Below, piece by piece: positions 9,219 through 19,543 of a stretch of DNA of 64,000 nt; position 1 is the stretch's first letter; each line of letters begins with the position of its first letter. The position numbers and the translations under genes were made by a program. The DNA is from Myxococcales bacterium (lineage in GTDB: Bacteria > Myxococcota_A > Polyangia > Palsa-1104). Location of the stretch: the NCBI GenBank assembly GCA_003170275.1, contig PNAM01000017.1, forward strand, positions 62,001-126,000, written 5' to 3'. A model generated the notes under the pieces. It searched no databases and was not told where the DNA came from. It was given only the letters and a program-made list of their open reading frames with translations.

Positions 9219-9925
9219 TTCGCGTTGAGCTCCAGGCTCTTGACCCGGGCGCGCACGCGGACGTCGAAGTCGCCTTGCTTCTTGTTGGCGATCGGCTGCG
9301 GGCCGTCGCCGGTCTCGTCGACGAGCAGCTCGACGCGCGCCTGCTTGCCGTCGGCGACGTCGAAGACGAAGGTGTCCTCGGCGGAGTACGACAGGCGGCT
9401 CTCGCCGGTCGCGCCGCACTCGACGCGGATGGCCAGCGAGTGGCGCCCGGGCGCTACGAAGCCCTCGTAGATCTTGATCGGGTCATCCGAGGCCGCCGGC
9501 GCGTCGACGCTGTAGACCGGCTGATCGTCGATCCGGAGGGTCACCTTCTTGAGCGGCCAGGCGCGCTGCGCCTTGTACTGAAACATCGTCACCATGCGGG
9601 TCTTGAACAGCGCGGCGCCGAGCAGCTCGACCTTGGCGCGCGAGCGGAACAGCTCGTCGCGCAGCGCGTGGTACTCGGTGTTGAGCGACTCCAGATCGAC
9701 CTTGGGCTTGTCCGCCGCGGGCGCCGGTGCGGGCGTGGGCGCGGCGGCCGGCGCAGGCTCGGGCGCGACCTCGGGCGCGGCTTCGGGCGCAGGCTCGGGC
9801 GCCAGCGCCGGCAGGGGAGCCGGGGTGGGCGCGACCACGTGCGGCTTGGGGTGCGGCGCCGGCTTCTTGGGCTTGGCGTCGGCGAGCGGCGAGAGCAACA
9901 GGAGCATCAATAGATAGCGCTTCAT
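9215..9925 (-). CDS. Exported Ala/Pro-rich linker protein, unknown
   Basis: 236 residues, not recognised. A short signal peptide (LLMLLLLSPLADA) is followed by a roughly 55-residue low-complexity Ala/Pro/Glu linker. Next comes a short coiled coil (about residues 75-100) and a beta-rich C-terminal domain with LRIDDQPVYSVDAP, GRHSLAIRVEC and QARVELLVDETG. This resembles a carbohydrate-binding or PEGA-like beta sandwich, though I cannot name the family. Pro/Ala linkers of this kind are often misannotated as dihydrolipoamide acetyltransferase; there is no lipoyl-Lys motif here. It lies between the two barrel genes and the GltC-like gene with ATGA overlaps on both sides, so it is very likely part of the same complex. 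Confidence 0.65.
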   Translation of the reverse strand: MKRYLLMLLLLSPLADAKPKKPAPHPKPHVVAPTPAPLPALAPEPAPEAAPEVAPEPAPAAAPTPAPAPAADKPKVDLESLNTEYHALRDELFRSRAKVELLGAALFKTRMVTMFQYKAQRAWPLKKVTLRIDDQPVYSVDAPAASDDPIKIYEGFVAPGRHSLAIRVECGATGESRLSYSAEDTFVFDVADGKQARVELLVDETGDGPQPIANKKQGDFDVRVRARVKSLELNAK

Positions 9926-10575
9926 CACAACCCCGTCGGCAGGAACACGCTGAGCCCGAGCGTCAGCGAGAAGTCCTGCACATATTGGTTCACCTGCAAG
10001 ATCTGCTGGCGATAGATATGATCGCGCACGTCCAGGCGAATGGCCCACGACTTGCCGAGAAACACCTTGGCCCCCAGCCCGACCTGACCCGCCGCTCCGT
10101 AGCTGGTGGCGTTGTCGATCACGCCCACGCCGAGCGCGCCGTAGATGTCGAAGTGCAAGATCGAGTCGGCGAACACGCGCATCTTGCCGTGCACCGGCGA
10201 CCACACCAGATCGGTGAAGACCAGGTACACGCGATCTTCCTTGGGCAGGATGGTGACCCCGCGATCCTGCTCGAGCCGCGCCGCCACCGTCGAGCGCACC
10301 TGCGAATAGCCGAACGAGGCCTCGATGCCGACGTCCTCGGTGAGGTGGTAGGTGTACGCGGCGCCGACCACGAACGTGCCGTCGAGCAGATCGGACACGT
10401 AGTAGCCGCCCTGCAGCGTGAGCTCGTGGCGCGCCGACTGGACGAAGTCGAGCTCGTCGGTGCGGCGCCCGCGCTTCTTGGCGATCAGCTCCTCCTTGAG
10501 CTTCTCGTCCACGCAGTCGGCGTGCGCCGCCGCTGCCAGCGACAGCAGGATCGCCAGCGCCAGCGCGCCTCTCAC
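9925..10575 (-). CDS. Outer-membrane beta-barrel protein (GltB/NfsB-like)
   Basis: 216 residues. A signal peptide (ending AAAAHA) precedes a short helical N-terminus with one Cys and then alternating aromatic beta strands typical of a small barrel. The C-terminus has the shared signature LDVRDHIYRQQ followed by [10 protein letters not shown]. This is the Myxococcus-type outer-membrane barrel family to which GltA/GltB and NfsA/NfsB belong. The GTG start overlaps the stop of the neighbouring barrel gene (GTGA), as expected for a co-translated pair. Confidence 0.75.
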   Translation of the reverse strand: MRGALALAILLSLAAAAHADCVDEKLKEELIAKKRGRRTDELDFVQSARHELTLQGGYYVSDLLDGTFVVGAAYTYHLTEDVGIEASFGYSQVRSTVAARLEQDRGVTILPKEDRVYLVFTDLVWSPVHGKMRVFADSILHFDIYGALGVGVIDNATSYGAAGQVGLGAKVFLGKSWAIRLDVRDHIYRQQILQVNQYVQDFSLTLGLSVFLPTGL

Positions 10576-11264
10576 TTACGCGGCCCCGGCAGGAACACCG
10601 ACAGGCCGAGCAGGCCGACCAGGTTGTTGGTCACCCGCTGCACCGCCACCGCCTCCTGCAAGAGGAGGTAGTCGCGCAGATCGAAGCGCACCGCCATCCA
10701 CTTGTTGGGATAGAGCTTGAAGCCGATGCCGACGTCGAACGTGGCGCCCTGCACGGTCGGGTTGATGGTGTCGCCGGCGCCGAGAGCGAAGAACAGATCG
10801 CCGTGCACGATCGCCTTGTCCGAGACGCGCATCTTGAGGTGGATCGGCGACCACAAGACGTTGCCCACCACCACGAACGCCAGCGACTGCTGGAACACCT
10901 TGCCTGCGAAGAACTGGGTGAGCGGCTTCTCCACCGCCAGCGTGAACGGGGTCACCAGGATCGACGCCTCGATGCCGAAGTCCTCGACCGGATAGAAGGC
11001 GACCGCGCCGCCGTAGTCGTACGAGGTCGAAAGCAGATCCGAGGCGAAGAAGCCGCCCCACGCCGTGACCTCTACGCGCAGGCGCTTGAGAAAGTCGCGC
11101 TTTTGGACGCCCTTGCGCGCGCCGTACTCGCCGAGCGCGGCGTTGTCGTCGAGACAGGGCTCATCGGCGGCAACTGGAGCGCTGGCGCCGAGCAGCGCCA
11201 GAAGGACCCACGGGGTCAAGACCGCCAGGCGATCTGAAGAAGGCACGCGCAGCGAGCGTAACAC
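10572..11264 (-). CDS. Outer-membrane beta-barrel protein (GltA/NfsA-like), first gene of the operon
   Basis: 230 residues. A signal peptide ([14 protein letters not shown]) is followed by a Cys-containing N-terminus (EPCLDD) and a barrel with strands such as [16 protein letters not shown]. The C-terminal signature is [10 protein letters not shown]...[12 protein letters not shown]. It is a paralogue of the next gene. A GTG at 11264 is taken as the start; a second GTG six codons in is also possible. It opens the nine-gene operon and lies divergent to an FHA sigma-54 activator with only 29 bp between the start codons, so both promoters must overlap the neighbouring coding sequence. Confidence 0.75.
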   Translation of the reverse strand: MLRSLRVPSSDRLAVLTPWVLLALLGASAPVAADEPCLDDNAALGEYGARKGVQKRDFLKRLRVEVTAWGGFFASDLLSTSYDYGGAVAFYPVEDFGIEASILVTPFTLAVEKPLTQFFAGKVFQQSLAFVVVGNVLWSPIHLKMRVSDKAIVHGDLFFALGAGDTINPTVQGATFDVGIGFKLYPNKWMAVRFDLRDYLLLQEAVAVQRVTNNLVGLLGLSVFLPGPRK

Positions 11265-11293
11265 AGTTTCGTGATAGGATTTTGCGCGACGAG

Positions 11294-12715
<1,422 letters not shown>

Positions 12716-12716
12716 C

Positions 12717-14015
12717 GTGCGCGCCCCGTCGCGGCTGGTGATCCTCCTGTCGCTGTGCCTCGCGGGCCACGCGCTCGCCGCCGACACCTCGGCCGACGCC
12801 GAGGGCGAGATGGCGCGCGCCGACATCTACATGGCGCAGCGCAACTTCCAGGCGGCGATCGCGCACTACCGCGCGGCCAGCATCCTCGCGCCCGATCGGC
12901 CCGGACCCTATCGCGGGCTGGGCATGGCCTACTACGCGGCCGGGCAGTGCGCCGATGCGATCCCGGTGCTCGAGGAGTACCTGCGCAGAAAGGCGCGCGA
13001 TCCGTGGCCGCAGGCGGTCAAGGCGCTCTCGGACTGCCAGTCGCAGAAGTCGGGCTCGGTCCCGGTGCGCGCGCCCGGCACCTTCCGGGTGACCTCCGAT
13101 CCGCCCGGCGCCGAGGTGCGCGTCGACGACGAGGCCGGCGATCTACTCGGCTACACGCCGTACGAATCGGAGAGCGTGCGAGTCGGGCCGCACCGCGTGT
13201 ACCTGAACAAGCCCGACTTCCGGCCGGCGGCAGGCGAGGTGCGCGTACAGTCGGGCGCGCAGGCCACGCTGCACGTGCTGCTGTCGCCGCTGCAGCGATC
13301 GCTGTCGCCCGACGAGCGACGCCAGCTCGCCGAGGACGCCGCGCAGCGCCGCCGCGAGGTGGGCGAGTACGAGCAGACGCAGGCGCTCGAGCAGGGCTTG
13401 CAGGAGCAGGTGCGCGTGCGCTTCGAGCGCGAGAAGATCGAGGTGTCGGGCAGCGGGCCCGAATACGCGTTCCGCGACGTCAACGGCGCGATCACCGAGA
13501 ACGCGTTCGTGCGCCGGTACAAGAAGGTGGCCGCCGCGACCGATCTCAACTTCGCGCTCAAGCTGCGCAACAAGACCGCGATCGCGGTGTGGACCACCTT
13601 CGGCCTGCTCGGCGTGGGGCTGATCGGCTACGGCGCGGCGACCCTGACCCGCCACTGCCAGACCGGCGACGGCGGCGACACCAACTGCACCAGCCTGACC
13701 GGCGGGGTCGACACCACCAAGACCACCACCGATTCCACCTCGGAGACGGTGCTGCTCGCTGGGCTCGGCGTCCAGCTCGGCTCGTCGCTGGTGTTCCTGA
13801 TCTACGGCGGCATCAAGCCGGACGGCGTGCCGACGCAGCACTACATCACCGAGTACGACGCGCGCCTGGCGGCCGAGCGTTACAATCGCGCGCTGCAGCG
13901 ACGGATCCGCGCGGACCTGGCGTCGGGCCACACGTCACGTGAGCCGGCGCACATCGCCCCACACATTCTTCCCTACCTCGGACCGGGCGGAATGGGTATC
14001 GTCGGTCAGTTTTAA
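12717..14015 (+). CDS. Exported TPR/PEGA protein with transmembrane segments
   Basis: 432 residues. A signal peptide ([16 protein letters not shown]) is followed by about two TPRs (residues 25-105, including [20 protein letters not shown]), a PEGA domain (about 120-180, [17 protein letters not shown]), a coiled coil, and two hydrophobic helices near residues 285-310 and 345-365. The gene begins one base after the activator's stop, so it is co-transcribed with it. PEGA domains are beta sandwiches common in surface and kinase-tail proteins. The function is unknown. It resembles the product of 15627-16814 in overall plan. Confidence 0.72.
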   Translation: MRAPSRLVILLSLCLAGHALAADTSADAEGEMARADIYMAQRNFQAAIAHYRAASILAPDRPGPYRGLGMAYYAAGQCADAIPVLEEYLRRKARDPWPQAVKALSDCQSQKSGSVPVRAPGTFRVTSDPPGAEVRVDDEAGDLLGYTPYESESVRVGPHRVYLNKPDFRPAAGEVRVQSGAQATLHVLLSPLQRSLSPDERRQLAEDAAQRRREVGEYEQTQALEQGLQEQVRVRFEREKIEVSGSGPEYAFRDVNGAITENAFVRRYKKVAAATDLNFALKLRNKTAIAVWTTFGLLGVGLIGYGAATLTRHCQTGDGGDTNCTSLTGGVDTTKTTTDSTSETVLLAGLGVQLGSSLVFLIYGGIKPDGVPTQHYITEYDARLAAERYNRALQRRIRADLASGHTSREPAHIAPHILPYLGPGGMGIVGQF

Positions 14016-14071
14016 AAGTCTACTGGACCGGGCGTTTGCCGTATAAAATGTAGGGCTGAGGTCGATCTTAG

Positions 14072-15626
<1,555 letters not shown>

Positions 15627-15634
<8 letters not shown>

Positions 15635-16814
15635 CCTCCGCCTCGCGCTCGCCGCCGCGTTGGTGCTCTCGGGAACGCGCGCCTTCGCCGACGCCAAGGC
15701 CGACGCGCTGGCCGAGATGGAAAAAGCGCAGGACAACCTCGATCACGGCGAGTACGACGCGGCGGTGGCGCGCTTCAATGTCGCGCGCTCGCTGGCTCCG
15801 TCGAGCTCGGGGCCATACCTCGGGCTCGGGCTGGCGCACGCGCGCGCCGGCCGCTGCGTCGAGGCGATCCCGTTCCTCGAGGAGTACCTCAAGCGCAAGT
15901 CCAAGGATCCCAAGCCCGAAGGGCGCGAGGCGCTCGAGGACTGCCGCAAGAAGACGCCCGGCAAGCTGTCGGTCACCAGCGAGCCCGACGGCGCCGACGT
16001 GCGCGCGGACGATCCGCGTGGGCCGATCCTGGGCACCACGCCGTTCGAGGCGGCCGGGCTCTCGAGCGGCCGTCACCGCATCCTGATGTCCAAGGGCGGC
16101 TTTCAGGGCGCGTCGCGCGACGTGACCATCGCGCCGGGAACCACCGCCAACGTCGTGGTCTCGCTGGTCGCCGAGCCGAAGCCCGAGCCGGTGACACCGC
16201 CGGTGCCTCCGCCGGTGGTCGACCGGCCGGTGACACCGCCGCCCATCACGCCTCCGCAGCCGGTGTTCGTGCCGCCGCCCCGGCCCGAGCCGATCGTGCC
16301 GGGCAAGCTGGTGGTCGAGATCGCGCCCGCGGGCGGCACGGTGTCGGTCAACGGCGTGCAGGTCGCGGAGAACACCAAGCACTTCGAGGGCCCGATGAGC
16401 GCGGGCATCTACAACGTGCTGGTCGAGCACGACACCTATCGATCGGTGACCACCGCCGCCACCATCACGCCGGGCAACACCACCACCAAGACCTTCAAGC
16501 TCGAGCCGCTCCGTCGCGGCACCTGGCTGGGCCTGGCCATCCCGTTCACGCTGGTCGCCGCGGGCGCGGGGATCGGCGCGCTGGTCACGTTCTACGCAGC
16601 GGACGGCCATGCGCCGGGAAGCGACTTCGACAACAACAAGACCGCCAACGCGGCGCTGCAGGGTGTGTTCTACCCGTCGTTGGCGATCGCCGCGACGGGC
16701 TATCTGCTGTACGGCCTGCTCAACCGCGGCCACGTGTCCGACGGCCCACCGCTGCGCGTCAGCCTCGCGCCGGTGAAGGGTGGCGGCGCCGCGTCGTTGT
16801 CGCTGCGGTTTTAA
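15627..16814 (+). CDS. Exported TPR protein with two PEGA domains
   Basis: 395 residues. A signal peptide (ALVLSGTRAFA) is followed by TPR-like repeats (to about 110), a PEGA domain (about 110-175, LSVTSEPDGADVRADD), a Pro/Val-rich linker, a second PEGA-like domain (about 225-290, LVVEIAPAGGTVSVNG), and two hydrophobic helices near the C-terminus (LGLAIPFTLVAAGAGIGALV and ALQGV...GYLLYGLL). Its start is embedded in the kinase stop, so it is translationally coupled to the PEGA kinase and is a likely partner of it. Its specific role is unknown. Confidence 0.75.
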
Positions 16815-16863
16815 GGAAGCGTCGCTCCCGCGACGGAACCTCGCCTTCGGCGCAAGGAAGGAT

Positions 16864-18087
16864 TCACCAGCGCAGCGAGAAGCCGGCCTGAATGACCAGC
16901 GCGTCGATCGCTTCTTGCGAGCGGGATGCGCTGGGCGGCAGCGGGGTGAGCGCTTCGTAGGCGATCACGTCGACCTTGAGGTTGAGGTCGAACGCTTCGA
17001 AGTACCTTCCGATCTTGCCGTGCTCGTCGGCCGACTTCAGGTACGACAGCTTGAGCCCGAGCAGCCAGTCGCGGAACGGCGACAGCTCGCGATCGCCGGT
17101 GAAGTACTGGCCGACCGGTCCGACGGCCTCGTAGCTGCGCGCCTCGCCCGCGTCGCGATAGAACAGCGCGCGCGTCTGCTGGTACATGCGGCCGCGCACG
17201 CGGATGAGGAACTTGGGCACCACGTACTGGTCGTAGTTCACCTCGATGGTGCCCGAGCGCACGTTCCAGGTGTCCCAGTAGAAGCGCCCGAGCAGCCCGA
17301 CCGCCGAGTGCGCCTTCTTGATCGCGATGTTCACGCGCCCCTGCAGCGCCACGCGCTGGCGCAGGGTCGGCTCGGACTCCTGCGCGTCGACGGTGCCGGA
17401 GAACAGCCGCACGCGACGGTACGGGTTCGACTGAAAGCCGTCGAGCGCCTGGAAGCTGGCCGACAGCTCGGACAAGAGGATCGGGCTGAGCACCTGGCCC
17501 CACGACACGAAGTAGCTGTCGATGGCCAGCTGCTCGTCGATGATGCCCTGGGTCTTGGCGTTGAAGCAGCCGGTGGAGTTGTCGAGCGCGCGCCGCTCGA
17601 GCGGCATCGCGCCGCGGTTGTCGGCGTCGCACACGGTGTCGAAGTTGTGCGAGTAGCCGAGCTTAAAGGTGGTGTTCTTGCCCCACAGATCGACCTTGGC
17701 GGCGGCGTCGATGCTGTGCGAGCGGTAGTCGTTTTCGAAGCCGTACGTATACCCGGCGTCGAGCGTCGTCGGGCCCACGCGCACCTGCAGGCCGGCGTGG
17801 AACGCGTGGCGGTAATCGGAGAACTTGGTCGCCGAGCTGATCGCGTCCAGCGACGAGCCGTACACGCGCGGCGTCGCGCCGGTGACGATGTCCACGTCGT
17901 AGCCGAGCTTGAACGAGATCGCCGGGTGCGCGTCGATGGTGGCGTCGAGCTGCGGATGGATGACGTGTAGCTGTAGCTTGCGCTGCGGCTCGACGAAGTA
18001 CGCGGTCGAGAAGTCGAGCCGATCCTCGGCGCGCGCGATCCCACCGGCGACGAGCAGCAGCAACAACGAACGGAGGCCTAGTTGCAA
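16864..18087 (-). CDS. DUF3570 outer-membrane protein
   Basis: About 407 residues. The N-terminus is a hydrophobic signal (LRSLLLLLVAGGIARAED), followed by many amphipathic strands (FSTAYFVEPQRKLQLHVI, HAFHAGLQVRVGPTTLDAGY) and a C-terminal strand ending in Trp (GFSLRW), all expected for an outer-membrane barrel. Content and context match DUF3570. The reading frame is open further upstream, but the segment before the signal is the neighbouring gene out of frame. The TTG at 18087 overlaps the stop of the DUF4266 gene and is the best start. DUF3570 and DUF4266 are known neighbours; function is not established. Confidence 0.78.
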   Translation of the reverse strand: MQLGLRSLLLLLVAGGIARAEDRLDFSTAYFVEPQRKLQLHVIHPQLDATIDAHPAISFKLGYDVDIVTGATPRVYGSSLDAISSATKFSDYRHAFHAGLQVRVGPTTLDAGYTYGFENDYRSHSIDAAAKVDLWGKNTTFKLGYSHNFDTVCDADNRGAMPLERRALDNSTGCFNAKTQGIIDEQLAIDSYFVSWGQVLSPILLSELSASFQALDGFQSNPYRRVRLFSGTVDAQESEPTLRQRVALQGRVNIAIKKAHSAVGLLGRFYWDTWNVRSGTIEVNYDQYVVPKFLIRVRGRMYQQTRALFYRDAGEARSYEAVGPVGQYFTGDRELSPFRDWLLGLKLSYLKSADEHGKIGRYFEAFDLNLKVDVIAYEALTPLPPSASRSQEAIDALVIQAGFSLRW

Positions 18088-18284
18088 CCGCAGCCTCCGC
18101 CCGACGCGCCGTTGCCGCCCGCGGATCCCTCCCGGTTGGTGAGGATGTGCTCGTCGGACTTGGCCTCCTGCTCGTCGAAGCCGGGCTGCATGATGCGATC
18201 GGCGAGGTACTCCTTCTCGTCGGGACGCACCGCGTAGCGGCCGCAACCAGCACAGAACAGCGCCAGCACCAGGAGTGTTTTCAT
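18078..18284 (-). CDS. DUF4266 lipoprotein
   Basis: 68 residues. A lipobox (ALFCAGC) is followed by a short charged stretch and the DUF4266 hallmark: DEHILTNREGSAGG and a Gly-rich end finishing GGGCGCN. The C-terminal CxC may bind metal or form a disulfide, but that is inference. It overlaps the preceding and following genes, so all four genes of this group are coupled. In other bacteria DUF4266 and DUF3570 are commonly found with ApbE-type flavin transferases and thioredoxin-like proteins; neither is visible here. Confidence 0.85.
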   Translation of the reverse strand: MKTLLVLALFCAGCGRYAVRPDEKEYLADRIMQPGFDEQEAKSDEHILTNREGSAGGNGASGGGCGCN

Positions 18285-19039
18285 CAGAAGTACACCGATA
18301 GGCCGCCCGAGTATTCTTGGCGGTTGGTCGTGGCGTTGGGAGTGAAGAGCGTGTAGTTGCGCACGTCGAAGCGCAGGATGATGCGCTTCTTCAAGATCAC
18401 CGACATGCCGCCGCCCGCGTCGAGCGCGAACTGCGTCTTGGACGCCTGCGTGACGCCGTTGACCTTGGGGAACGAGGTCGCGCCGCCGCCGCCGAGCGCC
18501 ACGAACGGGACGAACGGGCCGAGCGGCCAGATGATCACGTCGCCATCGAGGCCGTAGACCAGCAGCGAGCCGTCGGTGCCGATGGCCTCGCCGATGTGGC
18601 CCTCGAGCGCGAAGTGCGCGTCGAGCGTGGCCGCCGGGCGGAACATGAACAAGCCGTCGCCGCCCAGCGAGCCGCCGGAGAACGTGAAGCTCACGTGGGA
18701 AGATGGAATGGGGGAGGGCGCGAAGATCGCGTCCTTGAAGCGCGCCCACGCCTTGGACGCGCCCTTGCCGTCGAGATCGATCTCGAAGGGCAGCACCTGC
18801 TCGCCGTAGATCCAGCCGAAGCGCCCGTCGGGCAGCACCACGCGGAACCAGTAGGTGCCGTTGCGATCGATGACCGGCATGACCTCGCCCGACTGCGCGC
18901 GGTAGAGCTCGCGGTAGCTGAACGCGGGGCCGGTGCGCACCGCGGCGCGCGGCACGATCACGCGCAGGTGCGGCGCCGAGCGCGCCTCGGCGACGGTCGC
19001 CGCGACCAACAACGCCGCCACGACCAGCGCGCCTTTCAC
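18284..19039 (-). CDS. SH3-domain outer-membrane beta-barrel protein
   Basis: 251 residues. A signal peptide (ALVVAALLVAATVAEA) is followed by a bacterial SH3 domain (about 22-90: AVRTGPAFSYRELYRAQSGE...GWIYGEQVLPF), a linker, and an eight-strand-like barrel whose C-terminal signature is RFDVRNYTLFTP...YSGGLSVYF. That end is shared with the other barrels in this window. SH3b domains usually bind peptidoglycan or peptides, so the protein may tie the outer membrane to the wall. The GTG start overlaps the stop of the upstream gene, and its stop overlaps the DUF4266 start. Confidence 0.75.
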   Translation of the reverse strand: MKGALVVAALLVAATVAEARSAPHLRVIVPRAAVRTGPAFSYRELYRAQSGEVMPVIDRNGTYWFRVVLPDGRFGWIYGEQVLPFEIDLDGKGASKAWARFKDAIFAPSPIPSSHVSFTFSGGSLGGDGLFMFRPAATLDAHFALEGHIGEAIGTDGSLLVYGLDGDVIIWPLGPFVPFVALGGGGATSFPKVNGVTQASKTQFALDAGGGMSVILKKRIILRFDVRNYTLFTPNATTNRQEYSGGLSVYF

Positions 19040-19476
19040 TGCAGCCACATCCGGAACAGCGCGTCGGAGCCGGGCGGGTCGAGCACCGTCACGCCGGGCG
19101 GGTGCGGCTGCGCGCGGCCCTCGGGCACGGCGAGCACCGCGCTCTCGAGCGGGTTCGAGCACGACAGGTTGTGCTGCACCGACTTGAGGTTGGCGCTCCA
19201 CTCCGGCGGCCACAGCACCACCGGATCGGTCGGCTGCGGCGCGAGCACGCCGGCCACCGACTGCAGCCGGAAATAGCCGTGGCCCGACGAGGCGTCATGG
19301 CAGTCGCTCTTGCCGCAGCCGTAGGCGTCGAAGTACTTGGGCCACACATCGCTGACGTAGAACGCGGGCGGCGCGTTGCAGCCCGCCGGTGGACCCGTGT
19401 CCGGTCCGGGGTCGACGGTGCCACACCCCAGGAGCAGGGGTGCCAGGGCGGCTGCCAGGGCCACGAGGGAGCGCAC
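19036..19476 (-). CDS. Lipoprotein with cytochrome-c-like CxxxxCH motif
   Basis: 146 residues. Lipobox PLLLGC; mature protein with PPAFYVSDVWPKYFDAYGC followed by GKSDCHD. The CGKSDCH segment looks like a haem c attachment motif with four rather than two residues between the cysteines. Similar spacing occurs in some multihaem or surface cytochrome-like proteins, but covalent haem is not certain. Further Cys residues (LSCSNP) are present. It is the first gene of the barrel/DUF4266/DUF3570 operon and overlaps the next gene (GTGA). A GTG start is used. Confidence 0.65.
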   Translation of the reverse strand: MRSLVALAAALAPLLLGCGTVDPGPDTGPPAGCNAPPAFYVSDVWPKYFDAYGCGKSDCHDASSGHGYFRLQSVAGVLAPQPTDPVVLWPPEWSANLKSVQHNLSCSNPLESAVLAVPEGRAQPHPPGVTVLDPPGSDALFRMWLQ

Positions 19477-19529
19477 GCGCTGCGAGAATAACCCGAGAGG
19501 AGCAGCTGAGGCAAAGGCCGTCTATCTGG

Positions 19530-19535
19530 TACACT
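19530..19535 (+). promoter_or_regulatory. -10-like box (TACACT) before the AAA/TPR gene
   Basis: TACACT ends 8 nt before the GTG at 19544, at the same leaderless spacing as other genes here. Confidence 0.35.
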
Positions 19536-19543
19536 ATTTACCC

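Noticed and set aside
9215..9925. Possible dihydrolipoamide acetyltransferase from the Ala/Pro-rich linker
   Set aside because: There is no lipoyl domain Lys motif or catalytic His-x-x-x-Asp-Gly; a signal peptide is present. The similarity is only low-complexity linker.
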